The notes: a model not told the origin generated them from the sequence alone. A DNA stretch of 64,000 nt from Polaribacter sp. Hel1_85 (GCF_000766795.1 NZ_JPDS01000002.1:935001-999000); one strand, 5' to 3'; shown: positions 18,441 through 27,817, counted from the first letter of the stretch. Made by a program: numbers and translations.

Positions 18441-18470
18441 AAACCCACTTATAAAGAGTGGGTTTTATTT
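18441..18470 (+). terminator. terminator after ssb
   Basis: The arms AAACCCACT and AGTGGGTTT with a 7-nt loop and a T-rich tail, 27 nt after the ssb stop codon. Confidence 0.88.
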
Positions 18471-18503
18471 TTAAGTTAAATTACCTGATTTAAAAGGTTT
18501 TAA

Positions 18504-18548
18504 CTGATTAATGTCATAGGTTTAAGTTTTTAATTTTAATAATTTTAG
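18504..18548 (+). promoter_or_regulatory. CRP/FNR-type operator plus -7 box, ldhA-like gene
   Basis: The palindrome CTGATTAATGTCAT (18504-18517) is followed by TAATTTTAG at 18540-18548, its TA 29.5 bp from the palindrome centre, as at the sites near 33.6, 35.4 and 39.5 kb. The leader to the ATG at 18611 is about 60 nt, longer than at the other sites. Confidence 0.7.
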
Positions 18549-18610
18549 AGACAGAGATTAAATGTAATTTAAAAAAGAAGGTATTGTTGCATCTAATAAA
18601 TAGCTAAAAC

Positions 18611-19621
18611 ATGAAAACGCTTGTTTACAGTGCAAAAGATTTTGAAATTTCTTTTATAAAAAAAGCAAATTCTAAAAAACATAAATTAACTTTTTTGGAA
18701 GATTCGTTAACATCAGAATCTGCAATAAAAGCTATAGGTTATAAAGCTATTTCAATTTTTTCAAAAGATGATGCTTCCCCAATTGTAATTGAAAAATTAA
18801 AAGATTTTGGAGTAGAATTTATTACTTTAAGATCTGTTGGGCATGATAATGTAAATTTAAACACTGCAAATACACTTGAAATAAAAGTGGCAAATGTACC
18901 AGCATTTTCACCATATTCAATAGCTGAGCATGCTGTGAGTTTATTGTTAACTTTAAATAGAAAGTTAATAGAAGCTAACAAAAGAGTAAAATCTTTCAAT
19001 TTTGATTTAAATAATCTTATAGGTTTTGACTTAAATGATAAAAAAGTAGGTATAATAGGTACAGGTAAAATAGGTTCTGTTATGACTAAAATAATGCATG
19101 GTTTTGGGTGCGAATTATTAGGGTATGATATTTTAGAAAATAAAGAATTGACTAAAAAATATGGAATGCAATATCAATCTATAGAAGATTTATGTGAAAA
19201 TTCAGATATTATTTCACTTCACGTGCCCTTAAATAGTGAAACACATCATTTAATAGATAAAAATCTAATTAAACTAATGAAACCTGGAGTTGTTATCATA
19301 AATACAGCAAGAGGAGCAATATTAAACACAGAAGATATAATTAATGGACTAAGAAGTGGAATTATTAGTGCTTTAGGTATAGATGTGTATGAAAATGAAA
19401 AAGAAATCTTTTTTAGTAATCATTCTCTTGATATTATTACAGATGAAATGCTAATTAAACTAAACGCCATGCCAAATGTATTAATTACTGGGCATCAGGC
19501 TTTTTTAACTGATGAAGCTTTAACAAATATTGCAGAAACTACAATTTATAATTTAGATTGTTGGACTGAAGGAATAGAAACTAAAAATGAATTGACAAAG
19601 ATTATTAGTAAGAAAAAATAA
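18611..19621 (+). CDS. ldhA: D-lactate dehydrogenase-like 2-hydroxyacid dehydrogenase
   Basis: A 336-residue NAD-dependent enzyme of the D-isomer 2-hydroxyacid dehydrogenase family. Substrate-domain segment LRSVGHDNVNLNTAN, Rossmann motif VGIIGTGKIGSVM, INTARGAILNTEDI with the catalytic Arg region, IDVYENEKE with the Glu, and GHQAFLTDEA with the catalytic His all fit D-lactate dehydrogenase. Reduction of pyruvate to D-lactate would regenerate NAD+ when respiration is limited; the CRP/FNR-type operator upstream supports low-oxygen induction. Other 2-ketoacids cannot be excluded. Confidence 0.85.
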   Translation: MKTLVYSAKDFEISFIKKANSKKHKLTFLEDSLTSESAIKAIGYKAISIFSKDDASPIVIEKLKDFGVEFITLRSVGHDNVNLNTANTLEIKVANVPAFSPYSIAEHAVSLLLTLNRKLIEANKRVKSFNFDLNNLIGFDLNDKKVGIIGTGKIGSVMTKIMHGFGCELLGYDILENKELTKKYGMQYQSIEDLCENSDIISLHVPLNSETHHLIDKNLIKLMKPGVVIINTARGAILNTEDIINGLRSGIISALGIDVYENEKEIFFSNHSLDIITDEMLIKLNAMPNVLITGHQAFLTDEALTNIAETTIYNLDCWTEGIETKNELTKIISKKK

Positions 19622-19624
19622 TCA

Positions 19625-20548
19625 TCATTTCTTCTTACTATAACCATAAATATCTTTTAAAAAAACATTTTTTCCACTAACAGCATCTTTAATATTTAAA
19701 TCATATCGAATGGATATTTTGGTATTTATTGGTGCGTAATAATAAATGACCCAGATATCTGATTCTTTAGTGCCAATACAACCATTAGAATAGGCTTTGC
19801 CAAGTGTTTTTGGGTTAGTTGTTGGATGAATTAATTGACCATAACGTAATCCATTTATTTCTGTTTCTATAAAAGGAATTTGAGGTAATTTTGTAACCTT
19901 TTCATCATCTCTGTTTGTTACAAAATATTGATGTCCATTAGCAGGGTTATAAAAATCTGGAAAACGTTCGTGCCTTACAATTGTTCCTTCTCCTGTTTTT
20001 GTTTTTAAATCTAAAACTCTTCCTGCCATTTTTAGGTATTTTTTTTCATTTCTTCCAACTCTAACGGAAAAATTATAAAGCTCTTTAGAATTTTCGAAAA
20101 TTCGAAGTTTAAATTCAGGAATATTGACATCTATTTTAGTGTTTTCAAATAAATTGAGAAGCTTCTTAGCTAATTTATAATTAGGTAAAATTAACTGATC
20201 TCCTTTTTTTAAAACAATCATTTTTTTCTGATTGTATATAAAAGAATCTTTTTCTTTCATTAAATAATAATCAGTGTTTTTAAGCGTGTTAATTATCCAG
20301 GGATTTGCTCTTACCAAAAGATGTTCTGTTAATTTATATGATGTAATAGAATCGTATTTTATAACAATAGAATCTAAAAATTGAAAGTAATTTTCTACAG
20401 TAATATTTTTATCAACCTTTATTTTTTTAGAGGAAATATTTTTAATTATAATGTTTTTTATTTGAATAGGCACAAAAGTGTTTGAATAGCTATTATTAAA
20501 ACTAGCTAATAAAAAAATAATTACAAAAAGGTTTATTTTATTTTTCAT
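19625..20548 (-). CDS. L,D-transpeptidase (YkuD family)
   Basis: A 307-residue exported protein. The ATG at 20548 gives a clean signal peptide (MKNKINLFVIIFLLASFNNSYS); a GTG seven codons earlier would overlap the likely transcript start. The YkuD domain spans about 145-290 with the catalytic motif HPTTNPK ... YSNGCIGTKESD, where Cys is the nucleophile (usual form S-H-G-C-I-R). A LysM-like stretch (MIVLKKGDQLILPN) precedes it. Such enzymes make 3-3 cross-links in peptidoglycan or attach proteins to it, often under stress. The operator at 20607 lies upstream. Confidence 0.87.
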   Translation of the reverse strand: MKNKINLFVIIFLLASFNNSYSNTFVPIQIKNIIIKNISSKKIKVDKNITVENYFQFLDSIVIKYDSITSYKLTEHLLVRANPWIINTLKNTDYYLMKEKDSFIYNQKKMIVLKKGDQLILPNYKLAKKLLNLFENTKIDVNIPEFKLRIFENSKELYNFSVRVGRNEKKYLKMAGRVLDLKTKTGEGTIVRHERFPDFYNPANGHQYFVTNRDDEKVTKLPQIPFIETEINGLRYGQLIHPTTNPKTLGKAYSNGCIGTKESDIWVIYYYAPINTKISIRYDLNIKDAVSGKNVFLKDIYGYSKKK

Positions 20549-20575
20549 TTTTCTAAGAATTATAAGCACCTTTAT

Positions 20576-20651
20576 GCTAAGTTAGGTTTTGTAAAGTAGA
20601 ATTGAAATGATAAATATCATTTCGATTTCATATAATTTTAACTTCTTTTAC
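20576..20651. promoter_or_regulatory. CRP/FNR-type operator between divergent genes
   Basis: The centre is ATGATAAATATCAT (20607-20620), extended to a perfect GAAATGAT/ATCATTTC palindrome. On the minus side TAACTTAG occupies 20584-20577, with its TA 29.5 bp from the centre, in front of the L,D-transpeptidase gene. On the plus side a weaker TTCTTTTA sits at the mirrored position 20643-20650, in front of the gene at 20675. One site may serve both. Confidence 0.65.
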
Positions 20652-20674
20652 ATAAGGAACTAAAATGTATTCTT

Positions 20675-21178
20675 ATGAAAATAGAACATTTAGAAGAGCG
20701 AGTTAATGATTATAAAGAATCAATAAAAACAGTTGTTGATAAAAAGACTCAATGGGAAAGTAGTACTAAAAAACTGATAATTAGAACTCTTAAAAAAGCT
20801 GCTAAACATTTTAATATTGGATGGAAAGTACAAGAGCTTAATTGGATTTATAATAACGAAGCAGTCAATATAATTTTTGATTCTTTTCCTTCTGATCTTA
20901 TTGACTGTACCAATAAAATACCTACATATCAATTTATACAAGGAGGAGCATTAGTTTTTTCGCAATCTTATAGTGGTGATGTTTATGTATTGGTGCTGTT
21001 CCCTTTTGTAGATCAATTACAAATAGAAAATACAAGTATAGATCTTGGTGTTTATAATCCAACTGAAATCACAGAAAAACTTATTGTTGAAAAAGTAGAT
21101 GAGTTTTTAAAAGAAATGATAAAGTGGGAAGTTCCTTCTTACAGAAGTAAGTTAGGTTTTCAGCATAAAGAAATTTAA
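20675..21178 (+). CDS. conserved hypothetical soluble protein
   Basis: I do not recognise this 167-residue protein. It has no signal peptide or membrane helix. Residues 1-60 are helical and charged, followed by an alternating strand region (ALVFSQSYSGDVYVLVLFPFV) and a C-terminal helix (KLIVEKVDEFLKEMIKWEV). It is divergent from the L,D-transpeptidase gene across a CRP/FNR-type operator and converges on the PNPOx-like gene with 6 nt between stop codons, so it likely belongs to the stress island. Confidence 0.6.
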   Translation: MKIEHLEERVNDYKESIKTVVDKKTQWESSTKKLIIRTLKKAAKHFNIGWKVQELNWIYNNEAVNIIFDSFPSDLIDCTNKIPTYQFIQGGALVFSQSYSGDVYVLVLFPFVDQLQIENTSIDLGVYNPTEITEKLIVEKVDEFLKEMIKWEVPSYRSKLGFQHKEI

Positions 21179-21184
21179 ATATTT

Positions 21185-21640
21185 TTATTGCTCTCTTCTT
21201 TTACCGGTTATTTCACTAATGTTTATTTTATAAACAATAGGCAGTTTATTTGTATGTGTTTTACTAGAAAAGTCTCCAATAAAATTTAAATGTTTTTCTT
21301 CTTTCTTTATAATAAGGTTTTTAATTCCTTCTGTAAATTCGTGTAAATATCTTTTTGCATCACTACCAGTAATTTCTTCAAAAAGCCCATGTGCTAAAAC
21401 AGAACCCCAACGATTAACATCTTTTATTTCAGAGACCTGAACAGAAACGTTATTGTTTTTTCGCATTGCTATTGTTTTGTGGCCTTCAGTAGAATAACCA
21501 ACAACTAAAATGTTTTTGTTATCAAAAAAATAAGTAATAGGCACAATAAAAGGCCTTCCGTTATATATATAACCAAGTTGGCCAATATAATTGTCAGCTA
21601 AAAGGTTTCTGCACTCTTTTTCTTTTAAATCAGTTATCAT
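21185..21640 (-). CDS. PNPOx-like flavin-nucleotide-binding protein
   Basis: A 151-residue split-barrel protein of the pyridoxamine 5'-phosphate oxidase-related group. Typical segments are CRNLLADNYIGQLGYIYNGRPFIVPITYFF, then VGYSTEGHKTIAMRKNNNVSVQVSEI and WGSVLAHGLFEEI. Such small proteins bind FMN, F420 or heme and are often linked to redox stress; the cofactor is not readable. It has its own CRP/FNR-type operator at 21698, which supports membership of the island regulon. Confidence 0.82.
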   Translation of the reverse strand: MITDLKEKECRNLLADNYIGQLGYIYNGRPFIVPITYFFDNKNILVVGYSTEGHKTIAMRKNNNVSVQVSEIKDVNRWGSVLAHGLFEEITGSDAKRYLHEFTEGIKNLIIKKEEKHLNFIGDFSSKTHTNKLPIVYKINISEITGKRREQ

Positions 21641-21667
21641 AACGCTTTTTCTTTATAGTTGTAGAAG

Positions 21668-21711
21668 CTAAGCTATTTTAAAAAAGATAAAATAAACATG
21701 ATATTAGTCAG
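21668..21711 (-). promoter_or_regulatory. CRP/FNR-type operator plus -7 box, PNPOx-like gene
   Basis: The palindrome ATGATATTAGTCAG is at 21698-21711. Read on the minus strand, TAGCTTAG occupies 21675-21668 with its TA 29.5 bp from the palindrome centre; the ATG is at 21640. Confidence 0.65.
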
Positions 21712-21722
21712 TTTGATGAAGT

Positions 21723-22940
21723 TTATTTTCTTCTCAGATCAATTAATGTTATTTCTGGTCGCATTCCTAATCTACCAGGAAAACCATGCCAACCTAAACC
21801 ACGATTTACATACAAATACTGGTTGTTTTCTTTGTATAAACCCGCCCAATCTTTGTATTTATATTTAATAGGACTCCATTTCATTTCTTTATATTGAAAA
21901 CCAGCTTGCATTCCATGAGTATGACCAGAAAGTGTTAAGGCAATATTTGATTTTTGTAAGACTTCTTCTCTCCAATGTGAAGGATCATGAGATAACAATA
22001 TTTTAAAAGGAATTTCTGTAACATTTTGTATTGCTTTTTGCAGGTTTCCATATTGTTTAAACGGAGGTTTTCCCCAATTTTCTATACCAATTAGTGCAAT
22101 TTTTTGTTGATTAAATTCTATGATTTCAGATTGATTTAACATGAGATTAAAATCAACATTTTTATAAAATTGCTTTATTTTTTCGAAATTATCTTGCTTT
22201 TCTTTAGGAGAATTCCAATTACTATAATCTCCATAATCGTGATTTCCTAAAATGGCATATTTACCTTGTTTAGCTTCTAGTTTTTTAAAAACCTTTTCCC
22301 ATCCAATTAATTCCCAAGCAAAATTATTAACCAAATCACCAGTAAAAAAAATAAAATCGGGTTCAGAATCATTTATCATTTTAATAGCTTTATCTAAAAT
22401 GTGATATTTATAATTAAAACTCCCTATATGAATATCAGAAATTTGAATGATTTTTAACCCAGAAAAAGAGCTAGGTAAATTTTGATGCTTAATGGTAATA
22501 TGGTGTATTTTAAATCGATATAAACTTATAAAAACACCATACATTATTACAAAAAATGGTAGAAATCCAGAAAATAAACCAATTAATGGAACTACAATTA
22601 AGGATGCTTTTTCAGTAAACACATAGTTTGAAAAAAACAGTATTGAAATTACAATTACAAATATAATTTTTGGAACAAAAGAAGAAATTGTTAATCCATA
22701 TAAAGAAGAAACTAAAATGTGTTTTCTTTTTGGGTTTATATCATCTAAAGTAATTTTTAAAGTTATTATTAAGCTAATTAAACCAACTGTAAATACCCAA
22801 AAAATAATGTTTATTAAAGTTTTTAAACCTTTTGATGTTATGAGTTCTGTAATGGATTGTAGCCAATAAAAAGCTAAAATATCTACTATTAAAATGGCTA
22901 AACATAAAAGTAAAATGGTAAATAATGAGTAGCTTTTCAT
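21723..22940 (-). CDS. membrane-anchored metallophosphoesterase
   Basis: A 405-residue protein with about four N-terminal membrane helices (residues 1-150) and a calcineurin-like phosphoesterase domain. Its metal motifs are all present: IISDIHIGS, FFTGDLVNN, LGNHDYGD, LLSHDPSHW and LSGHTHGM. The closest known pattern is the YkuE/YaeI-type group, where lipid-linked or sugar phosphates have been proposed as substrates. It is last of a four-gene minus-strand run cbpA-cbpM-CDP-alcohol transferase-this gene, with 6 nt to the preceding gene. Confidence 0.87.
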   Translation of the reverse strand: MKSYSLFTILLLCLAILIVDILAFYWLQSITELITSKGLKTLINIIFWVFTVGLISLIITLKITLDDINPKRKHILVSSLYGLTISSFVPKIIFVIVISILFFSNYVFTEKASLIVVPLIGLFSGFLPFFVIMYGVFISLYRFKIHHITIKHQNLPSSFSGLKIIQISDIHIGSFNYKYHILDKAIKMINDSEPDFIFFTGDLVNNFAWELIGWEKVFKKLEAKQGKYAILGNHDYGDYSNWNSPKEKQDNFEKIKQFYKNVDFNLMLNQSEIIEFNQQKIALIGIENWGKPPFKQYGNLQKAIQNVTEIPFKILLSHDPSHWREEVLQKSNIALTLSGHTHGMQAGFQYKEMKWSPIKYKYKDWAGLYKENNQYLYVNRGLGWHGFPGRLGMRPEITLIDLRRK

Positions 22941-22946
22941 GAGAAA

Positions 22947-23546
22947 TTAATTTAAATTTCTACGTTTATCTTTAAGGGCCCAAAAGATACTTTTTACATC
23001 AGAAACCCAATTTTTATACATAAAAATTAAAGAAACTTCTTCTATAGTTTCTAAAATCCCAATAACTATCATTATATAAAACAATGAATATTCTGGGTTA
23101 AAAAATAATGACCAAAGTATAAATACACTTTGCATTAAAGCAGAAGTTTTTGCCAAATATGTATGAAATGCAGTTGCTTTACCGTATTTATAAAAGGCAA
23201 TTAACATTTGAAAAATATAAGGAGTAAATGCAATTAAAATAATAGTAAAGTTTGTTTTAATAAATTCATTTTCAAAATAAAACAAACCAATAAGTCCAAT
23301 AATTAAAGTTATTTGATCTCCTATAGAATCTAATTGAGAACCTCTGGCACTTGTAATTTTTAATTTTCTAGCTAAATAACCATCAATTGCATCTGTTAAA
23401 TAACTTATTAATAAAAACCAGGTAAAAACTAACTGAACATCAAACCAAATTAAAAGCAGTAAAAAAGGGGCAGCAATCACTCTGTAAAAAGAAAACCAAT
23501 CTGCAACATTATAATTTTTGAAAGTTAGAATTTTCTTAGTTTTCAT
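22947..23546 (-). CDS. CDP-alcohol phosphatidyltransferase
   Basis: A 199-residue membrane enzyme. The family's signature D-G-x2-A-R-x8-G-x3-D-x3-D reads perfectly from DGYLARKLK to LDSIGD (about residues 52-74). Such enzymes move a phosphatidyl group from CDP-diacylglycerol to an alcohol; PgsA (glycerol phosphate) is the commonest type, but the acceptor cannot be read. The start overlaps cbpM by 11 nt. Placement with chaperone and phosphoesterase genes suggests membrane lipid adjustment under stress (inference). Confidence 0.87.
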   Translation of the reverse strand: MKTKKILTFKNYNVADWFSFYRVIAAPFLLLLIWFDVQLVFTWFLLISYLTDAIDGYLARKLKITSARGSQLDSIGDQITLIIGLIGLFYFENEFIKTNFTIILIAFTPYIFQMLIAFYKYGKATAFHTYLAKTSALMQSVFILWSLFFNPEYSLFYIMIVIGILETIEEVSLIFMYKNWVSDVKSIFWALKDKRRNLN

Positions 23547-23829
23547 AAAATTTTAGTTTGTTTTGTAAATGAGTAATTTCTTTTTTTAAAGAATCAACTT
23601 CATTTAATAAGTTGTAAATTACATCTACACCTTCTAAATTTATATTTAAATCATAGTGCAAACGAATCATTTTTTCAACTTCTGTTATTTGAGTAATTTT
23701 AAGATAATCGTTATTTTCTGCAACAATAACTTCTACCAATTCATACTCTTTTAATTCATTAATAAAAGCTGTAGGAATGCTATAATGCTCACAAAATTGC
23801 TGTATAGATATTAAATTTTGAGTTTCCAT
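23536..23829 (-). CDS. cbpM: CbpM-type chaperone modulator (MerR-like)
   Basis: A 97-residue protein that resembles CbpM/YccV-type modulators: an N-terminal MerR-like helix-turn-helix (ISIQQFCEHYSIPTAFINEL) and a C-terminal coiled coil (NEVDSLKKEITHLQNKLKFYE). In E. coli CbpM binds CbpA and blocks its co-chaperone activity. Here it lies 2 nt after cbpA in the same direction, the same pairing. Confidence 0.82.
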   Translation of the reverse strand: METQNLISIQQFCEHYSIPTAFINELKEYELVEVIVAENNDYLKITQITEVEKMIRLHYDLNINLEGVDVIYNLLNEVDSLKKEITHLQNKLKFYEN

Positions 23830-23831
23830 AT

Positions 23832-24716
23832 TTAGCGTTGTTTTTGTAATTCTTTAATTAATTCTTTTTCTTTTTCTGTTAATTTGGTTGGTATTTTAAG
23901 TTGATAAGTTATATACAAATCTCCAAATTGCCCTTCTTTTTTATAAATAGGAAATCCTTTACCTTTTAATTTTACTTTGGTTCCATTTTCTGTTTCTGGT
24001 TTAATTGTCAACTTTACTTTTCCATCAAAAGTATCTACCATTAAATCTCCACCTAATAAAGCAGTGTATAAATCTAAATCTACATTTAAGTGTAAATTAT
24101 TATGATCTCTTTTAAATTTTGTATTGTTTTTTATAGAAAACTGAATGTATAAATCTCCATTTGGCCCATTATTAACACCTTTTCCTCCATGACCTTTTAT
24201 TTTAATATTTTGTCCGTTTTCTACACCTGCAGGAATTGTAATTCTGATGTTTTTACCATTAACAGTAATAACTTGTTTTTGAGTTTTATAAACATCTCTT
24301 AAGTTTAAATGTAATTCAGAATTGTAATCTTGACCCCTAAACTTTGCACTAGTTCTTCTACCTGCAGAAGCGCCACCAAACATGTCACCAAAAATATCAG
24401 CAAAATCTTCTTGAGAATATCCGCCAGAAGAACTTTGAGAACTTCTTTGGTATTGTTGTTGTCTTTGTTTTTCTTGTTCGTAAGCTTCAGCATTTTGCCA
24501 ATGTTCTCCATATTTATCGTATTTCTTACGATTTTCTGGATTACTTAAAACTTCATTTGCTTCATTAATTTCTTTAAATTTTTTTTCGGCAATTTTATCG
24601 TTTGGGTTTAGATCTGGGTGATGTTTTCGCGCTAGTTTTCTATACGCTTTTTTAATATCAGCTTCAGAAGCTTTTTTAGTAATTCCTAATATTTTGTAAT
24701 AATCTAGAGACGCCAT
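23832..24716 (-). CDS. cbpA: class II DnaJ co-chaperone
   Basis: A 294-residue J-protein. The J domain (residues 1-70) has the HPD motif in [12 protein letters not shown]; a Gln/Ser/Gly-rich linker (about 75-130) follows and then two C-terminal substrate-binding domains (from about 130 on). The Cys-rich zinc finger of DnaJ is absent, which makes it a CbpA-like protein that hands clients to DnaK. First gene of the cbpA-cbpM-lipid enzyme-phosphoesterase run. Confidence 0.93.
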   Translation of the reverse strand: MASLDYYKILGITKKASEADIKKAYRKLARKHHPDLNPNDKIAEKKFKEINEANEVLSNPENRKKYDKYGEHWQNAEAYEQEKQRQQQYQRSSQSSSGGYSQEDFADIFGDMFGGASAGRRTSAKFRGQDYNSELHLNLRDVYKTQKQVITVNGKNIRITIPAGVENGQNIKIKGHGGKGVNNGPNGDLYIQFSIKNNTKFKRDHNNLHLNVDLDLYTALLGGDLMVDTFDGKVKLTIKPETENGTKVKLKGKGFPIYKKEGQFGDLYITYQLKIPTKLTEKEKELIKELQKQR

Positions 24717-24799
24717 TATCGTTTGATTTTAAGAGCATAAATAAAATTACTAGAATTAAATTGAAAATAAAATGAGAATTGTCAGTTCATTAAATAATT

Positions 24800-25474
24800 T
24801 CAGCTAATAATTCTGCCATCTTCCATGGTAATAATTCTATCTGTTCTTTTTGCAAAATCTTCATCGTGAGTTACAATAAGAAAAGATAAATTTTGCTCGT
24901 GACTTAATTGTTTAAAAATGTTAAAAACATTATCAGAATTATGGCTATCTAAATTACCTGTAGGTTCATCTCCCATAATTATTGATGGATTATTTATCAA
25001 AGCTCTAGCAATAGCAACTCTTTGTTTTTCTCCTCCAGAAATTTGTGAAGCTTTCTTTTTAGCCAAATAATCGATATTTAATATTTTTAATTTATGCATT
25101 GCATTATGTTCTATTTCTTGAAAAGATTTTTCTCCTAATTTTTTAGCAGGCAGCATTACATTTTCTAGCACAGAAAACTCTGCCAACAAATAATGAAATT
25201 GAAAAACAAAACCAATATTTTTATTTCTGATATATGATAATTTATCTTTACTATCGCCTGTAATTAATTTGTTATCTAAATATAATTCACCTTCATAATC
25301 TGTATCCATAGTAGATAAAATATATAATAAAGTAGATTTCCCACAACCAGATTTCCCCATAATTGAAGTAAATTCTCCTTTATCAATTTTAAAATTAATA
25401 TCCTTTAGTACATGAAAAAGTACTGGCTTTTTAAAATATTTATTAATATGTTTTGCTTCTAATACAGTATTCAT
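24800..25474 (-). CDS. ABC transporter ATPase, MacB/LolD type
   Basis: A 224-residue nucleotide-binding subunit. Walker A is MGKSGCGKSTLLYI, the Q-loop lies in VFQFHYLLAE, the signature is ISGGEKQRVAIARAL, Walker B is IIMGDEPTGNLDS and the switch His is in IVTHD. Sequence style is that of the MacB/LolD/FtsE group, which powers mechanotransmission rather than classic import. It is cotranscribed with the FtsX-type permease (1 nt apart) and the adaptor, so it forms the motor of a MacAB-like exporter. Confidence 0.92.
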   Translation of the reverse strand: MNTVLEAKHINKYFKKPVLFHVLKDINFKIDKGEFTSIMGKSGCGKSTLLYILSTMDTDYEGELYLDNKLITGDSKDKLSYIRNKNIGFVFQFHYLLAEFSVLENVMLPAKKLGEKSFQEIEHNAMHKLKILNIDYLAKKKASQISGGEKQRVAIARALINNPSIIMGDEPTGNLDSHNSDNVFNIFKQLSHEQNLSFLIVTHDEDFAKRTDRIITMEDGRIIS

Positions 25475-25475
25475 T

Positions 25476-26738
25476 TTATTGACCTCTTATTATTTTTACT
25501 GGATCTATTTTTTTTGCTTTTTGAGAAGGTAAAAAACCAGCAAAACAAGTAGAAATGATTGCAAAAGTTAAACCTATTACATAATACCACAGGTTAAAAT
25601 CTATTGGATATGTTTTTATTCTTGGTAATCCTTCTGTTTCATACGGAATCGTATTAATAATATTTGTAAAAAGCAACCCAAAAAGTAAACCCAAAACACC
25701 ACCAACAATTCCGATAATCAATGCTTCACTCATAAAAATTATTTGTACATCTTTGCCCGAAAAACCGATTGCTTTTAAAATAGCAATGTCATTCATTTTT
25801 TCATAAATTAACATGTTCAAAATGTTATAAATTCCAAAACCAGCTACAACTAATAAAGTGAAAGAAACTACATACGTTATTAAGTTTCTTATAGAACTAC
25901 CTGTTTCAAATTGTGCATTTGCAGTATTAATATCAACTGCATTTAAATTAAATTGTTGTTCAATTTTTTTTGCCAATGGTAAGGCTCTATCAATGTCATA
26001 TAATTTTACATTTATATCTGTAATATAGTTTTTAGCTTCTCCTAAAATAGTTTGAACTGTTTTAATATTAGTAAAGCTTTGAATAGCATCAATATCAGAA
26101 ACTCCACTTTGATAAATACCAACAATTTTAAGTGGAAAAACAGTTCCATTTACAGTACTTATTTGAACTCTTTCTCCTATTGACAAAGACATTTTTTTTG
26201 CAACTCCAGAGCCAATTATGATACTATTTTCTGTGTTTTTTAAATCTTTTGGAGAACCTTCTATTACATAATCTTTAAAATTAAAAAGCCGTGCTTCTTC
26301 TATCGGATTTATTCCTGTTAAATTCCCAACAAGTTCTATAGACCCAGAAATGTAAAAAATATTTGTTTTTATTTGCGAAATTGCTCCTTTTACATCTTTA
26401 TTATCATTTAAATACTTAATAATTGGCAATGCATTATGTATTTTTTTTTGATTTAATTTTGGCTTAATAGAATGTACAACATTAAAGCTATTTTTAAAAT
26501 CATCATACAAAGAAATTGGTTGTTGTTTAGAGGGTTCAATTTCATTATAGATATGAATATGAGGCGTTTGATTTAAAATTAAATCATCTAACACATTGTT
26601 TAAACCGGTCATAAAACTAGCCAAAGTAATATAAGATGTAATACCAAAAGTAACGCCTAAAGCAGCAACAGCAGTTTGCTTAAATTTTGTTAGCAAATGC
26701 TTTTTTGCAATGTTTAAAAGAACTTTCCAATTAACCAT
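25476..26738 (-). CDS. FtsX/MacB-type ABC permease
   Basis: A 420-residue inner-membrane protein: one N-terminal helix, a periplasmic domain (about 45-280) and three C-terminal helices including NILNMLIYEKMNDIAILKAIGFSGKDVQIIF, the coupling region of FtsX-like permeases. Only four helices and a large extracytoplasmic domain place it in the type VII ABC group. The start overlaps the adaptor stop by 1 nt, which indicates translational coupling. Confidence 0.9.
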   Translation of the reverse strand: MVNWKVLLNIAKKHLLTKFKQTAVAALGVTFGITSYITLASFMTGLNNVLDDLILNQTPHIHIYNEIEPSKQQPISLYDDFKNSFNVVHSIKPKLNQKKIHNALPIIKYLNDNKDVKGAISQIKTNIFYISGSIELVGNLTGINPIEEARLFNFKDYVIEGSPKDLKNTENSIIIGSGVAKKMSLSIGERVQISTVNGTVFPLKIVGIYQSGVSDIDAIQSFTNIKTVQTILGEAKNYITDINVKLYDIDRALPLAKKIEQQFNLNAVDINTANAQFETGSSIRNLITYVVSFTLLVVAGFGIYNILNMLIYEKMNDIAILKAIGFSGKDVQIIFMSEALIIGIVGGVLGLLFGLLFTNIINTIPYETEGLPRIKTYPIDFNLWYYVIGLTFAIISTCFAGFLPSQKAKKIDPVKIIRGQ

Positions 26739-27817
26739 TATTCTGGTTTATAAATTGTTGTGTTTTTTGAAATTCCAGAAATTACTTCTACAAATTCCAT
26801 GTTTTGTAAACCTGTTGTAATTTTTACAATACCATTATCTGTTTTTACTTTATCAGAATCAATTAGATAATCTTTAGGAATTGTAAGTACTGCATCTTTT
26901 TTAGAAATGATAATATTTGCTTCGCCAGAAAGCCCTGGATATAATTTTTTAGGAGCTTTGTTAAATAAAGCTTCAACCTTAAAAGTTTGATTTCTGGTGT
27001 CTTTTAAAGGATAAATTTTAGATACTTTCCCTGTAAAAATATTTCCTTTATATGCATCTAAACTAATAATTACTTCTTGGTCTTTGCTTATTTTTACAAT
27101 ATCTACTTCATCAACTAACATTTCTAAAATAAAATTACTTGCACTACCTATTGCAGCTAAAGGTTCTATGATAGATACTATTTCTCCTGGTTCTTTAAAA
27201 AGAGCATATACTTTTCCATTAATTTTACTTTTTACGGTAAAATCTTTTGTGTTTATTAAGGAAGATTTATAATTATTTTCTGCTTGTTTTACAGCAGTTA
27301 AAAGCTGACTTTCTGTTCTAAAATAAGTGTTTTTTAGTAGTTGTAAATTATTTGATGATAATTCATAGTTTAATTTTTTGGTATCAAAATCAACCTTAGA
27401 CCCTATTTTTTGGTTCCATAGATTTTTTTGTCTTACAAAGTTGATAGAATCATTACTAAATTTAATTTTAGCAGCTATAATTTCATCTTTAATACCATTT
27501 AAAACAGCAGCATTTCCATTAAAATTTTCTTTTGCTAACTCTAAAGATAATTTTGCGTTTTTTGTGTTTAATTGAGGGGTGTTATTTACTACTTGAAGAA
27601 TAGTAGCTCCTTTTTTAATTAGTTGATCTTCTTCTACGAAGTTTTTTTCTAGAATTCCTGCTACAGAAGCATAAACTTGGTATAAACTATCTGGTTGTAT
27701 AATTACAGAAGTATAAACAGACTCAGTTATACTTCTATATTCTGATGTTATTTTTTCTTTATTATTAGAACAAGATAAACAAATAAAACTAGCAAGTATT
27801 AGATAAAATCTTTTCAT
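26738..27817 (-). CDS. periplasmic adaptor lipoprotein (HlyD/MacA type)
   Basis: A 359-residue membrane-fusion protein. The N-terminus is a lipoprotein signal (SFICLSCSNNK, Cys in the lipobox). A biotinyl-lipoyl half-motif (YASVAGILEKNFVEEDQLIKKG), a coiled-coil hairpin (about 95-190), the second lipoyl half (VKSKINGKVYALFKEPGE) and a beta-barrel follow. It should connect the FtsX-type permease to an outer-membrane channel; no TolC gene is nearby. The exported substrate is unknown. First gene of the three-gene operon. Confidence 0.9.
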   Translation of the reverse strand: MKRFYLILASFICLSCSNNKEKITSEYRSITESVYTSVIIQPDSLYQVYASVAGILEKNFVEEDQLIKKGATILQVVNNTPQLNTKNAKLSLELAKENFNGNAAVLNGIKDEIIAAKIKFSNDSINFVRQKNLWNQKIGSKVDFDTKKLNYELSSNNLQLLKNTYFRTESQLLTAVKQAENNYKSSLINTKDFTVKSKINGKVYALFKEPGEIVSIIEPLAAIGSASNFILEMLVDEVDIVKISKDQEVIISLDAYKGNIFTGKVSKIYPLKDTRNQTFKVEALFNKAPKKLYPGLSGEANIIISKKDAVLTIPKDYLIDSDKVKTDNGIVKITTGLQNMEFVEVISGISKNTTIYKPE

